Source: Rachycentron canadum
Taxonomy: Eukaryota; Chordata; Actinopteri; Carangiformes; Rachycentridae
Assembly (NCBI GenBank): GCA_038496675.1
Contig: CM076662.1
Location: 17,683,632 to 17,747,631, forward strand
Length of the DNA stretch: 64,000 bases
Direction of reading: 5' to 3'
This document shows, piece after piece, positions 46,785 to 60,886 of this stretch (the first letter of the stretch is position 1; each line of letters opens with the position of its first letter). Under the pieces are notes generated by a model, which was given only the letters and a program-made list of their open reading frames with translations, was not told where the DNA came from and searched no databases. Position numbers and translations under genes: made by a program.

Positions 46785-46962
46785 GTCATAGTGACCTTGA
46801 CCTTTGACCACCAGGTTCATCCTTGAATCCAAAAGAACATTTGTGCCAAATCTGAAAGAAATTTCCAACAAGGTGTTTTGAAAATATCTGGGATGAATGG
46901 ACAGACAAGTCGAAAACATGATACTTATGACCACAGCTGTTGCAGAGACAAAGGTATAAAAA
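46785..46962 (+). repeat. interspersed repeat A, copy 3
   Basis: GTGACCTTGACCTTTGACCA, TTTGTGCCAAATCTGAAAGA and CTGTTGCAGAGACAAAGG align by eye with copy 2 at 19355, in the same orientation. The element may begin earlier, near 46740. Confidence 0.65.
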
Positions 46963-48004
46963 GCAGGAAGCTGCTTTTGTTGTGACATTATTAAATGTAA
47001 TTGTCACGTTGAGTCTCAATTCAACTTCAATTTTCAGAATATTCCAAGTAACCTTGTATAGTTTGCCCAGGTTTTGGATGCAATGCACATTTTCTAAAGG
47101 TGAGATCAACTGAAGTGTACTTACACACAAGCACCATTAAATTATTGTATTATTAGACAGCAGGTCACATTTAAATAGTTAAACGTACGATTTGTCTTTC
47201 CACACAGAATTCAGCCATATCTCTTTTTAGCACTAAATCTCTGTGAGTGACCAGGCTTCTTAAAAGGAATCCAACATTTTGTTTCCTTTGTTGATCCCAA
47301 GTAATAGCACAGTGTTGACAGGTATCGTTTTTCCAACACACAGCCCTGCTGCACAGTTGAGGCCAGAGAGAGGTCCATCATTAGTCAGCAGATAGCCAGT
47401 ATGCAGCAGCATTGTCATTCAGCCAGCTGAAAGGGAGAATTGAGCGGCCCACAGTGAACACGGTGGTGTAAAGAGGCTAGTGTATCGGGGGTATTAAAGC
47501 AGTATGGACAGCCCCGGACCAGACCAGAAAACAAACGCTGACAGGACTCCAATCTGGCCCAGAGACGGGGCGAGGAGGGTGTGACTATAATTACAGAAAT
47601 ATTTGGGCACTCGCCAGTTCAGCATTCACATTCACTGCATTTCATGAGCAGCTCAGGGCTGCATAAGCCTCTGCGAGCTCTGCCATTAACCTTGGACTGT
47701 TTCAAGTCTAGCTCAAACTCCTGCCTTCATGACTACTGGACTTCACACAGACTAAAGCCCAGATTAGTTTGGCATGAGATCCTGTACAATGAAAACTGAG
47801 TGATAGCAACAATTATCCAACCCACTTAATGCTAACGAAACTGACTATCAAACTGCAAGCTCGCAACTGTGAAAAGGTTTACAGGTGTACTACAGAGAGA
47901 GATGTGACACTAGAGACACTCAGGATGGCTGCCTAAACATCAGTGATATAGTAAATAGTTCGTCAGTAAAGGAGAAGTCACTGAAAAGAAAAAAATATGT
48001 ACTA

Positions 48005-48200
48005 TGATTACCACTAATGATTATTTTCATTATTCATCTGCCAATTCTTTCCTCAGAGAGAAAATCCACTTTGTCTATAAAACATCAGAAAATATTGAAA
48101 AATGTTATAATAACTGTATATAACTGATTTTCCAAGCCCAATGTGAGAAATTCAAATGTCTTTTTATCCAAACATCAGTCCCAATACCCAAGAAATTCCA
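48005..48200 (+). repeat. interspersed repeat B, copy 4 (best)
   Basis: ACTAATGATTATTTTCATTA, AGAGAAAATCCACTTTGTCT and ATAAAACATCAGAAAATATT give the fullest copy of this family in the window. Confidence 0.65.
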
Positions 48201-51200
48201 TTCACTGTGACAAAAAAACATGGCAGCATGTTTTAGAAATGTGATGGGTAATTTCTTATCAAACTATATGAATTAAAAAAGGTATAAATTACCCGCTTTA
48301 AATCTTGACATGAAAAACACTAATTTTTCTTTATCTAAATATCCATCTTCAGTAACTGAAGTAAGTCAGTGTGCTGGCTGCACTGCTGGTCCTTCTGAGA
48401 AGCAGATGTCCCTGTATATATTTATAACCTGCACTTAAACTCCACTGGTTTCTGACTAACAACAATAACAACTATTTCCCTGTAGTGCTGGACCATGTTG
48501 GCCCTGACAGCAGAGCGCCTGCTTCAGTGTGCCCTTGCGTGAGTGTAGCAGTTTGGGTGGGGGTTTGAAGAGTGGGGTGGGGGCTGGTTTGGAGCTGTGC
48601 ATTGGAGGGGGGTGAAGCACCGGTGGTGTCGTGGAGATGGATGAAAAGCACACACAGTACGGTAACCTGATCCACTGACTGCAGGATGGGACAGGGAGGG
48701 AAGAGGACTAAGAATAGCACTGAGCCTGACACAGAGTACGCCACCGCCGTCACCTCCACCAACAGCAGCAGCAGAATTACTCCAGAGTACTGCTTGCTGT
48801 GAGCTCTCAGACACACCATGTGGAAAATACATGTGATTTTCCCTTGGTCTCCCATGTGGCTGCACTTACGACTGCACACACAAAGGAACCTACTGAAAAA
48901 CAAGCTCTGAATATATTTCTCTACTCAAACGGTACAGGGGTACAAATAATTACCCCTTGTGAATTATTAACAAGAATATCTAAAAACTACAATAAAGCCA
49001 AAGTCTGTTTTTTTCCCCACATATATCGTGGAACGTGCTTAAAGAGACACACTACACTTGCTGCGACAGTAAACAGCCGGTCACGTGGTTGTGGTCCTGT
49101 ATGCCGTCAGGCTAAATGATGGGGGAGGTCTCTCTCAGCTGCAGATCCACTCCAAGCCTTCGTCTCCTCCTCCTCCCTAATGAGGAGCAGGACAAAGCCA
49201 AGCGCATAGGCCTGAATACAGAGACTACAGAAGACAGGCAGAAGAGGCAACAATAACCAGTAAAGAGCCAGCATGATCACAAACAGGCTACCAGTTTACA
49301 TGTTTATATTATACATCTATTTACACCGGCAACAAATAAATGCGCCACACTGTTTGTCAAATCTGAAATATGCCCTAGAAATGTCCTCTGCTATTATTTT
49401 CCTGAAGACAAAACAAAAGGAAACCCCTATTCTGCAACCATCCAAATTTCAGTTATGACAGAACATAGAGCAGTTTAATTTTTGATGACAAATTATTTCT
49501 TTCGGGGTCTGTACCACACAAGCATGTTCCTGCTCAATCTAAAGGATATGATTTATAGGCTGGAGCATCTCTGTAGCACCACAACACTCAAAAGCTTGTG
49601 TGCTAACAACAAACAACAATGTTGGGACAAATTTTACTTTAATTTAAAAAAAAAAAAAAAAAAAGCAACTAATATTCGAATGAATGGTTAGGCCTTTGTT
49701 TTGATCAAATTATTCATTTAATAAATAATAATAATTTAATAAAATAATGGTGAATTAATTACAGATGAAAGTAACAGCAAGCCTTTTTTCCTTTTACTGT
49801 ATGTGGTACAGATGGATACCTGTGTGAAATTCCAAAGCAACAAGCCTGCAATTGCTCTTGCAATTGCTCTTTGGCCACGTTCATGCAATCCATCCAATTC
49901 AACTGTGCAACTACATACAAAAGCATAAAATTTCCAGCACAAAATAAGTACACTTCTCCTCCTCCTCTCGTCACCGGCTCGTCTGAATTGAAGGCATATT
50001 TCGACATGGACAAACAAACAGCAAGTGACACTGGATCCCTCAAGGCGTCAGTTCACCTCTCTCTACCCTAACCCCAGACAGACAAAACATGCCTCCTCTA
50101 ACCAGAGTGTCTGGCCTTCGTTACAGCTGTTGTTGGGTTGCATAAATGCATCAGTCAAAGATCTAGTTCCACCTCTTCCACACAGGAAAAGCATGGGCTA
50201 CTATTGGCAATAAAGGTGAGTAAATGTTACAGACAGACACCAGTGAACTGCTGCCAATATTTCGCAGAAGCCAAAACATTTTTTCAAGGTGCCAGCTACT
50301 CTCACAGGTTAAAATCTGGCTATTTACAGCACCAAATTAGACTGATGAGTTAAATTCAGGCTATTTTGAGGGACATTACTTATATATAACTACTTAGTAA
50401 TAGAAATTTTCTCCCCACTCACACAGTACATTGAGCATACTCCTATAATTTATCCCAGGAGAAATCATGTTAGTTTGGTAAAGATACTGACAGGATACCA
50501 ATTTTTTTTTTAGCTTAATTCATAATAATCCAAGCATTAGGCTGTTGTAAGACCCAGACATAATGTACTTTATGTGTCCTAAATGTGTATTCTTATGTAA
50601 GATTGAGTGCTAGACTGTTTCACAGCCTCATCCATCACTTAAAAGCTTCCATAAAACAGGAATAGCCCTAAATTTACAAGGGAGAGGCTCAGGGCATGAC
50701 TGGCACACAAATCAAAAACCTTGTAAAATAGCCTAATGTTTGTATGCAAGAGGCGTCAATAGGGTTAATTTTACTGGCTGAAGACGAAGACTCAACCCAG
50801 GACTCACTCAAACACAGCCATTAAACTGGTCTGAGAGTCTGAGAGCCTTAAGAAGCCTACCGCCACCACTCTGTATGTAGGTTAACGATCAGATACCCAA
50901 GCAGAGGACAAGAACAATGAAGTCTTTACTGCTGATTATGGGTTAAAAAGGAGGGGGTAGGGAACAAGGGAGGGATTAGAGCAAAGGTTAGGACCTAGGC
51001 ATGGATCTTGTTCTTATGTTCACCACAGCATTACACTCATGTGACTGAACCAAACACTGAGGAACTGTTGCTGTTCAACTTTCAAGGAACTGTCCATAAC
51101 CTCAAAGAACATGAGAATTCAAAATCAGTAAAATATTCAAATTGGCACTAATTACAGTGAGCTGCACATGCCAGACATGCTTATCATTTTAGGTTTTTTG

Positions 51201-53599
51201 TGAAAAAACAAAAACACTTTCTCTCCAAGTGATGTGCAAACTCAAACATTTAGATTTTCTTTTCAATATTTTGTTCATAAATTTGCCTTGTAATCTATGG
51301 ACCCATTTACCTCCCTTAGAAACAACACCAATCATATTTTCCTTTCAACAGAGGACAAGTTGTGGAAATAGTTTGGAGATCCCAGTGTCAGAAAAGCCCC
51401 CTACATGATAATAAAATATAACATCAGCTGCTCACAAGGTGTCACAACCACAAGAAATCTCCAACGACTTGGTTTCATATGAGCAACGAGCAGGCCTCAG
51501 TCTGAAAAATAAACCATGAGGGAAATATTGTGTCGGTTTTCATTAAATCATTCAAGACATGACTCCATCTACACCTGCCACATCCTATTAGTCTTGATGA
51601 GATGTCGATCTGATCACAGTCCTGACACATGGCTGTCTGTGCTATGCCAAAACCACAGCTTTGCAGTGCCAGAGTAAGTGTTGGCGAGGCTAACGTGTAA
51701 AGGTTGACACAGCATCTATGCCTTCAGACTGGGAGAAATACGTGGACACTGAGCAAGCACAGTCTTTGATCAACAGTCATGCAGCATGAAGATTACGATC
51801 AGTTTCATTTAGCTGTGTTCACCATAGGGCTTTTAAGATGGTGTAGATAAACAAGGCATACTGTCTACAGAACACACTCGGTAGGTTAACAACTACTTCC
51901 TTATTTTGCACATTAATAAAACAAAAAACCTTCCCCTTGTTCTTGTTGCACAATGGTACACTAAGAGATTGTATTCACTACTAAGTAAGCAAATAAAAGG
52001 AAAGAGGCTCCATTTTAAGCTGATAAAAACACAATACCAGCCAAGGTTTTATTTTAGTTTCCTCACTGCATAGTTTAGGGTTAGGGTTAATTAAGTGAAA
52101 TTAATAAATAGTAAGGGCTGTGACTAATGCTGTGATTGCATTTATAACATGATTCTACCGTCAATCCAAAGCCAAAAGTTACTCAATTTATGGACAAGAC
52201 TAAGAAATAATAATGAATGAATAATCTTGAAAATTACCTGATTAACATTCCAGTCATTACAGGTTTACTTTGTCTACTTTAGAAAGTATGGGATATATTC
52301 AATTTAAATGTGGCTTTATTTGAAAACTACACAAAGTAAAGACATAAAAACAACCCTTGCCTGAAGGCAGCGACTCCGGCCATGTTTAGCATTGTCAGGA
52401 TGATGTATTTCTTTAGTCACCATTGATTCAGAGACAGCATTTTCTTCACTTTCTCCATATTGATTTATAATTCTTAAGCATTGCATTGAAAACATGAGGC
52501 CTTTTGGGGCTAAAAGACATGATGCCAATCAAAGAGGTCAACTTAACACTTGACTACTGTTCACATTGCTATTTGGAATTTGAACCGTCATTTTTTAAAA
52601 TAATTTTAAAGTACCAGCATTTTAAAAACAAGAAACCTAGAGCCTAATTTACTCCTGCTGCCATTGATAACATTCACTCTAATGCAAATTAAAAATTATT
52701 GAAAGCTGGTCTGGCTACCATATTCAGTGTATAGAGATACAATAAACATTTTAGACATAAAGGCAGTAATGATTTTACAATTTGTGTGGTTTTATGTTTT
52801 TGTTGCTGAGGTAGCCGATATTGGCAAAATCTTATCTCAGTATACAAACTCATCTATATATATGTTTAAAAAAAAAACAGTGGGAGTGAAGTCAAATTCA
52901 ACATCAATCCACAGGATGCACAGACAAGTAACGATAACATTACCAAGCTGAACAGTGGTCCAACAACAATTTTCAGGCTAAGTGGCTCAGAATATATCCA
53001 TGACTCAACTATAACATTGGTGAAACAAGCTACTTAAGTTGTAAAATGTAATGTACTGCGCCTTTTACCACCTAATGTTACAAACACATCAACTGGAAGT
53101 TCACACCAGACGGCGTTTTCCATACAGCTGCCTGGAAAAAGAAACACGATGCAGATTAAGCAAGGACTGATGTCATGCGATTGAGAATTCAGCCCAAAAA
53201 TATTATTTAAACAAAATTCATGAATTTACTGAGCAATGGAACCAATGCAACAATAGAAGAGCATATAGCTGCTAAAGCACAACATGCTATATGCCTTCAT
53301 GTGCCCCCTGAATGACAGGCACACAGACCATGTGTCCCTCTATGTGAAGCATGTAAGCAGGAGGGTGGTGATTTTAAAAGCTATTCCCAAAACACATATT
53401 ATCTGAGCAGCCACAATGTTTGAGTACACTACATGTCACTTGTTTAGCATTGCGCACAACTGATCTGCAATTGAACTATTGGTAGATGTTTTTTTTTTAG
53501 CTTTAAACTATGTAAACAAGCACAGAGGTGCATAGTACTGATGCAGCATGAATAGTAGACTACGTCACTGACTGTCAACGATCAACCAAATTTGACCAC

Positions 53600-53602
<3 letters not shown>

Positions 53603-53639
<37 letters not shown>
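53603..53639. repeat. (A)37 homopolymer
   Basis: An uninterrupted run of 37 A in ankrd12 intron 1. It could be the tail of a decayed retroposon, but no recognisable body precedes it. Confidence 0.9.
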
Positions 53640-53642
<3 letters not shown>

Positions 53643-56600
53643 TTAGAGCAATGGCATGCTTAATTTACCACGGAAACGGAGATGCAACACAACCACTCAA
53701 GACGTACACAGAAATTGTTTTTCTTCCTCAATTACAATTACACCTATTTTACAGCAGGAGGATCCTCAGGCCTCAAAAACCATGGTCACTAGAAGAGCCA
53801 GAGTAAACAGGACATGACAGCTTTCTTTGGCATTAGTAAAGTTAAAGCAGCCTGGAAAATCATACAGATATAGTCAAATTGTCTTTTTCCCCCTAAACTA
53901 TCAACGGACACTTATTTGTCAGGGTTCATTCACAAAGGGAAGCTTTAAGGGCTAATTTTTTTTTTTTTTCTCTTTTAAACGTCAACGTTGTCATTTTACA
54001 ACCAGGTTTTTCCTTCCTTCTCCATTGTCACACTGTATTCGGAGGCCCATAGAAAGGTCACAGACCTCACAGATTGTCAGTTTTTAAAAGCACATGGTGG
54101 ATTATCAAAGCAATATCAGCCGTTACACACGGAGATACAGCATTCAACGTAACAAAAACAACACTCTGCACACATTCAGCTGCTGGCAAAGGCTTGCACA
54201 TGTTGTGTAATCAAGAGGCTCCACCCTCTTCACACACAAACACACGCATGCACAAACGCATACTTGCTAGGCCTCTCGAAGACACAGATACTCAGCTGAC
54301 GCAGCCAACTGCAGATAGGCTCAGGCCTGGGTAGAGGCGCTTCATATCTTAAACGGCACTGGTGCTTTTATTATTGCCTTGTTTGAACTGCAACACAATA
54401 AATGTGGGTGACAACTTAAAGTGAAAGTGATACAAAGCAGAATGTTAGGCCATCTGGAAGAGTGGAAATAGATGCTTTCTGGCTTTGGCCCTCTGTGTTT
54501 GAGATTTCTTTCCATTTAATAAAAGCTTACCAAAGTTCTCTCTTCCTTCTAGGCTGATTCACCTTCAACATGTTAGAAGGACTCCTACCAAGAGCTACAC
54601 AGGACTCAATAATCATTAATAGTAAACTGACAAAACTAAACTGGCACTGATCCTCACTTTGCTCAGAGTAAAACAAAAACCATGACCGTTTTGGGGGCTT
54701 TCCCTGAAGATACGGCTCTGGTGTGATCACTCAAAACAAAAAAGAGGAACTGTATTCATAGGGCTAGAGTTAAAGGCCAACATACTTGCAATACATACAT
54801 AAAAATTAGGCCCAGTAGACAAATCCCCAAACACACTAGTCTCGTGAACAGCACTTTATGGATCCTCTTAGACTTCACATAAAAGAGCAGCAGGTTTTAG
54901 TCCACCATTACAGACCATAATGTGTGATACCAAAAAGTTGTATTTTTACATTCAGACTGCTAAATTGTTTTCTTTTCCATTCCCTGATCTGCACTTATAC
55001 CCCACCACTTCCACCTCATTGTGAAGGTCACTTTCCTCCTCTGCCACATTTCAGTTCTTTTCTCGAGTTACTTGTACATCCAAAAAACATGCATGACATC
55101 CAAAACTTTTGACAGGGACATATCCATCACTCATCACTTAAGTGGTGCAATAAATTCTAAAAGCTGTTAAAAACAGGTTGAATACTAAAAGCAAATGAAT
55201 GGCCAAGCATGTATGAAACCATCTAGACAACTTAGGAAAAATAAACCCACCAAAATGAAAAACAGACAGCTGAACATTACTGGGAGTACTGTATGTCCTT
55301 ACATAATTGTTCTCTTTGTGCAGCACCTTGGTCAATACCTTATTCTTTAAGAGGCTTATAGTCTGTCTGGATAAGCAATAGAAGGTATGGTATAGTTTGC
55401 AGTTGCGCTTACAATAGATTGTCGCTGCTCTAACGTTTATCAAAAAAAGGAAATCATGAAATGCTTTCAAAATAATTTGGAAACATGCCATAAAACTGTG
55501 CCCACATGTCAGGCAATGGCAGACAGACGAAGACAGTGTAAATGGTACATGCCTCAAATCAAACTGTCCATTATTCTCCTCCCAAGACAATATTACTTTT
55601 GCCGCAACTCTGATTTTTGTACATTCAGACCTATCACTTAGTTTATCATCAGAGAGTTAGAGTATCATCCTGAATGTTGCCAAGACAAATAGGAGAAAAC
55701 AGTATTTTTAACTGACCGAATCCCAAGCTGAATGCCATGATTTTTTTGTAGACCAGCACCACTTACATTATTATTTCATTTATCCTGTTATGCAATTAAT
55801 GAATTAATGGTCTAATTTTACTACGATACAAAATTACTTCTAACGGCCAAAAAACTTCACAATATATATTCACAATATTTCCAGTTTTTGTTTGCAACTG
55901 GCAACTTTAAAATTTTTACTCGATCAACTGACAAATTAGTGACTTAATGTCTGCACTGCACCACAGATTATGTCACAGTTTATAAAACCAAGTTACATTG
56001 AAAGAGGAATCCCAGACCGAACGGCCAACCACATGGAGGAGAATATGTCACATATTGGTAAACTGGTTAATTTTCATAGGGTTTTGGAAATCTCAATTTT
56101 CATTATGCCTTTACAAAAATCCCTGCCAACATCATGACAAGAATTTCACAGCATTCGGGTTATTAGGGGTACACTTCCATCAAATAAAATGCTCATGCCC
56201 ACCAACAAATGACAAGACTGTATTTCAGAGTGACAATGTGGGTAATAAAAACAAATCTAACAAAAGAGGAATAGGGGTGGTAGGTGTGAAAAAGAGTTGA
56301 AAATGACTCAGCCAAGGAAACCCTCCTAGAAAAAATGATTAAGAGGAAATAAACTTATCCAACAGTAACACTGACACTATAGCACAACAGGTCTATCTAT
56401 TAAGGGAATATGTTGGTCTTAAAATGATGGTCGTTGCTCAAGGTCAACCAATATTCAGAAGTCAGCTATTGTTAAACTGACCCAATAAATGTGGTGCGTG
56501 TGTGTAGAGGTTTCATGCTGCCATTAGGAAGTTGGCTATGACCTTCAAAGGCACATACTTTGAAAGCAATACTTAGAAGTATTTACACCACCATATGGCA

Positions 56601-57074
56601 CTGCTTGTTATAATATCACTTTAAAATACAATATGATGAAGCTATCAAGGCCATTAAAACTTCCAGATGACAGATAATGGCAGCTTCCAAGATTAAATGT
56701 ACACAGCCTCAATATCTGAGCACAACTATCATGTGGCTATATGCGAGTTAAACAAATGATCAATTATACTAAGTAGACAGAAAAATTGCCACTATTTTGA
56801 TGAAAAAAAAAAAATTCTTCAAGTAAAGTTTTAGGCATAAATTGCACCCTCTCTAGTTTCCACTTATTGATTGTGAAGACTTGCTTTACTTTGTCTCAGT
56901 GAATATTAAGTAGTTTCAGATTATGGAGGCCCTTGAAAAGTGTATGCCATATACTGCAGCTATGCAATATGTGAAAGTATACACTCCATGTACAGTACAA
57001 CAATGGCATTACATTGCACTGTAATGCCACTGCATTTTCAGCACAGGGGTAATAAATATTACCTTTGTCAGAGA

Positions 57075-57235
57075 GGTTTATGTTCCTTATCTGAATATTT
57101 TGGAGTTTTTGGACTGTTATCCAAGATATCTGAAAATGTCACATTTGACTCATATTTTAAAGGATTAATTGAGGAAGTAATCAGAAAAATGAACCAATAA
57201 TGGAAATAATTGTTAGTTGCAGTCCTAGATATCTA
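57075..57235 (-). repeat. interspersed repeat B, copy 5 (inverted)
   Basis: The right end reads GGAAATAATTGTTAGTTGCA GTCC, the reverse complement of the GCTGCAACTAAT...ATTATTTTC end of the family; GGATTAATTGAGGAAGTAAT lies inside. It is opposite in orientation to the other copies. Confidence 0.6.
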
Positions 57236-57949
57236 CATATGAAATAAAACATAAAAGCTTTTTTGTATGTGATAATCCCAGTAAATAATACAGTCTGTTT
57301 TGTTTCAAAAGTGAAAATGAAAATCTGTAACATACACAGATATAATACGTATCATAATAGTGCAACAAAGTGGATTGGATTACTTAGAGTTGGATATAGC
57401 CTAAACAATCAAAATAAGACAAAATTATGTAGAAATCAACATCATACAATTCATTTACTTGCTGCATTCCTAAGATCTTATCAATTCTACAAACCTTAGA
57501 GAGAACATGGGCTTTTCTACACATGGGGCAACAAAATGAAAAAGTACCATGATTTCAATGTCACACACCCATAAACAGACAGAGCAGCAAACTACCAGGA
57601 AGCACATCATTTCAATGACACAACAAAACAAAAAACAAAAAAAAACAGCAGTAGTGATGTCAGAGTACCCATAACACACTATCTGCTGGTGTATTGCAAT
57701 ATCAACTCGAAAAGCACTCAGAATGCATACCTCTACCAAGGCCACAATCGTATTTGTCTCGTTCTCAAGTATAGCATTATTCATTTATTGTCCTGTTAAT
57801 CCTTAAACAAGACAGCTCCTGGGTTTCAATACCTGTTGTGTGAAATGATAACATCAGCCTTACACTATTCATACAGCTCTACAGCTGTATGAATGTGCTA
57901 AATACTAATGTGCTTACTGTTAATAATAAGTACATTAAGTGTGTAATGT

Positions 57950-58255
57950 GGATTCAGCAGTTTCTTCCAGATCCGAATTATCTGGATCTGCACCAAAATG
58001 TGTGAACTCTGTGTCAACACCATAAATATATCTTTTTTTTAAACATCAAGATCACTACATTATTTCCCGAAAAACTGATGAATGCTTTAGAAATCCTTAT
58101 TCCTTCACCCTTTAACCACATGGGCACCAAGTTTTAATGGGTTCTTCCCTGGCCCATGCCCTATTCCTCCACCAAAATTGGTTGGTAATTTGGTTCAGTA
58201 CTTATTGCATAATCCTGATGTCGAATAAACATATGACAAACATAAACATAGCCTC
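57950..58255 (+). repeat. interspersed repeat C
   Basis: It contains TCTGGATCTGCACCAAAATG, TTTTAATGGGTTCTTCCCTG, GCCCATGCCC and a TGACAAACATAAACATAGCC end, a sequence type very common in teleost genomes. No second copy was found in this window. Confidence 0.6.
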
Positions 58256-59476
58256 CAAATCCATTCCCAGTCAAATCACTATTTGATGGATCCTCGGTTG
58301 CCATGTACACTCACAGATACTTGACCCATTCACATGCTCTCTTTTTTTGGATATTACTATTATTTGGATGTGAGCACAAACTCATCATGGAGAACAACTA
58401 CCTACCTAAAGTGACGCATAAAACATGTTTAGCAAAGTGAGTGGATCTAATTACATTGGCATATCAACAAAAACCCCGCTAATCTCACGTCATACAATTA
58501 ACTTTAAACTGGCTTTGCAGACTATCAACCCTGGAAGCAGATATCATGCGTACACCTGAAACACCATTATGCTAATAGGAGAAGAATAAGGCTACATCCA
58601 CACTAACAATCCTTAATTTTAAAAATACTTTGCTTTTGCTACATTTATTCCTGACACCCATTCTACTCTTGCGTTTTAATCTGGACTTGTGGAAACTGAG
58701 ACTTTTAGAAATGATGACAGATACCCACATTCAATTCCTGGTGGGGGCTTATCAGCCGCAATATATCCTTTCGTAATTTATCGTGAAAGTAAACAGAGTG
58801 GTGTGCATGTGATGTGCATTTTCAGGCATGTTAGAAGGGACAGAGATTCTCTTTGATTTGGATGGATGGATATTCTAAATGCTGTTTGAAAACAAAAGGT
58901 ATTATTGTGTATAAAATACATTTATACATGTCAGTCTGTAGTTTCTGAACAGTAAGTATAGTAATATGCATTGAAGCTTTGCTCTCTTCACATATCTAAG
59001 AAGCTGTTGAGTTTTAGAATAAGTGCCAACTTCACCAGATTACCTTAAAAAGCAGTTTATAATTATAGGACAATTAAGATAATTACTTTTAAAAGGGAGA
59101 CGATGTCAAATAATTTCACAAGACAATAGGCAGTTTTCCTTTAGAGTTAACTAGACGAACTGTTCTACTCAAACATCTCCAGTTGCTGATAATGCCTTCA
59201 GTGACTGATTAAATGTTAATTTTACATTAATTCTAACATAAGGACCAGGAAGGAAATTTTTAATTTATGTTTTTTTTGTGTTTAAAAGAGAAATATTTTG
59301 ATCTCAGTGTAAGAAGCTTGTTCTTGTCATAATTCAGTCAATGAAATATTAATTTACCATCGTGGCATGTTTTTCTGTGCACTCACATGAAACTTTATCT
59401 TTGGCATAATTATTTTGTGATTAAAAGTAGTGTTCACCACAAAAAGGTGAACTGTTCTTTTGTAATCACAATAGTG

Positions 59477-59511
59477 AAAAAGAAAAAAAAAGAAAAAAAA
59501 AGAAAAAAAAA
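59477..59511. repeat. AGAAAAAAAA decanucleotide, three units
   Basis: Three 10-bp units of AGAAAAAAAA, flanked on both sides by the 9-mer ACAATAGTG (59468-59476 and 59511-59519 approximately). Confidence 0.75.
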
Positions 59512-60489
59512 CAATAGTGTGATTGCAAAACAATTATTTTATAATTAGGGCAAAACTTAAACAAGGTTTACTGCTGCCTTCCTTTTCCTGACATGTCAGC
59601 ATGGCTATACATTTAGGCTTTCTCTGACAATTCCTTAAACAGTACATGACACATCTCTCACATCTAACTACGCCAGGTGATTACAATGTTTATACAGTTA
59701 TATACAACTATATATGTCGAATGTAGTACAGCTTTATGGCACAATGTTTTTATGCCCTTCTAATATTTACATAAATATATGTAGTGCTATAATAGCATTT
59801 AAAATACTCTTGATAATACCACGATTTGGTACTTCTTGTGGTGTACGAATAGTTTCCAGTTTTATTTGAGTGTATATAAATTCTGCCTGTAAGAAATAGC
59901 ACTTTAATTTGAGATATATTACATTTTGGGCTGACGTTTTGTTGGCTAAGAGCGGTCGTTGCACGGACAGCCATCTAAAAACAGGCAGCTTTTGTATCAG
60001 GCAACACACCCCCAAGATGTCACACACACTGGCTGGGAGGCGCAAAAGCTCCTGGTTTTTCAAGCTATGCTAGTTCCTTGTATGAATTACCAAACCTTAA
60101 CTAGATTTTATACTGGAATTGAAAGCCATTATGTCTGTGCTGGGTGCAAAATACACTGTGGCGTTGGCTAGATCATTGCAGACAACACCACCCACCTCAC
60201 GATAATGTCGCTCATGTTTGCCTTCAATACACCAGCAATATGTTGTTGAGCGCTAAAATTTTTCAACTTGGCTATGGATAGTAAACATAAGGTATCGTTC
60301 ATTTTATGCCCCTTTTGTCGCTTACACGAGTGCGAAATGCTGTTCGGTATCACCGTGCGGCCATCAATATGAGAAACCAAGTTCAGGTTTTCCGTTTTAA
60401 TGGCAATATTCAACACGAGAGCACAGTACAGCCTGAGACAAAAGCCCACTGCAGCCCCTCCGCTGCCCTCACAACGTCCCCCTCCCTAG

Positions 60490-60810
60490 CGCTTAATAGC
60501 TAGCTAGCTCGTTCCCAGCCCTACACAGCCTCGCTGGCTGCCTGGCAGGTTGGGGCTGCTCACCCTGCTTCGCCCCGACATTTTCCTATCTGCTCTCCGT
60601 GCTCTCGTCTCAAAAGGCAGCGGCAAATTTAAGGCAGACGCGGGTGAAACGCCAGTTGGCGCAGAGAAAGTACTCAATGTGTGTAACGCACGTGGCGCAC
60701 AACTACACCAAGCCCACGCACATAACACATAACATTCCATTTTCGCACGCAGTTTACGTCAAGTTAGCTTAACGTTAGCCTGCTCGCTGTAGCCAGGTGG
60801 CTAACGTGAA
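60490..60810. promoter_or_regulatory. ankrd12: CpG-rich segment with TTAGC/GCTAGC motifs inside ankrd12 intron 1
   Basis: Just downstream of the first exon, CpG density is high and GCTAGC, GTTAGC and AACGTTAGC motifs cluster (60494-60510, 60764-60806). This is probably the downstream half of the CpG-island promoter. Confidence 0.4.
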
Positions 60811-60816
60811 CTAGGA

Positions 60817-60835
60817 TTTTTTTTTTTTTTTTTTT
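60817..60835. repeat. (T)19 tract next to ankrd12 first exon
   Basis: A poly(dT) run about 50 bp inside the intron from the first-exon donor. Confidence 0.9.
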
Positions 60836-60886
60836 ATCCCTCATGATCCGACGCAACAAAACAACAAACCTCTGATTTGTGCTTAC

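Larger units (their letters stand above)
44989..60886 (-). other. ankrd12 intron 1 (15.9 kb)
   Basis: It is a large first intron after an untranslated exon. I found no second gene in it. The longest frames, for example 143 codons at 48472-48903 minus, show no family motif and no consistent splice context. It contains repeats A, B and C, a 37-base A run and a small decanucleotide repeat, listed separately. Confidence 0.6.

Noticed and set aside
48472..48903. 143-codon minus frame in ankrd12 intron 1
   Set aside because: It has hydrophobic and Pro-rich parts but no conserved motif, and overlapping frames of similar length occur in the same GC-richer stretch, so it is probably chance.
52075..52090. 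TTTAGGGTTAGGGTTAA, telomere-like
   Set aside because: Only two to three units, which occurs by chance in a window of this size.
53603..53639. Poly(A) tail of a processed pseudogene
   Set aside because: The sequence before the A run shows no intron-less gene copy that I can recognise.
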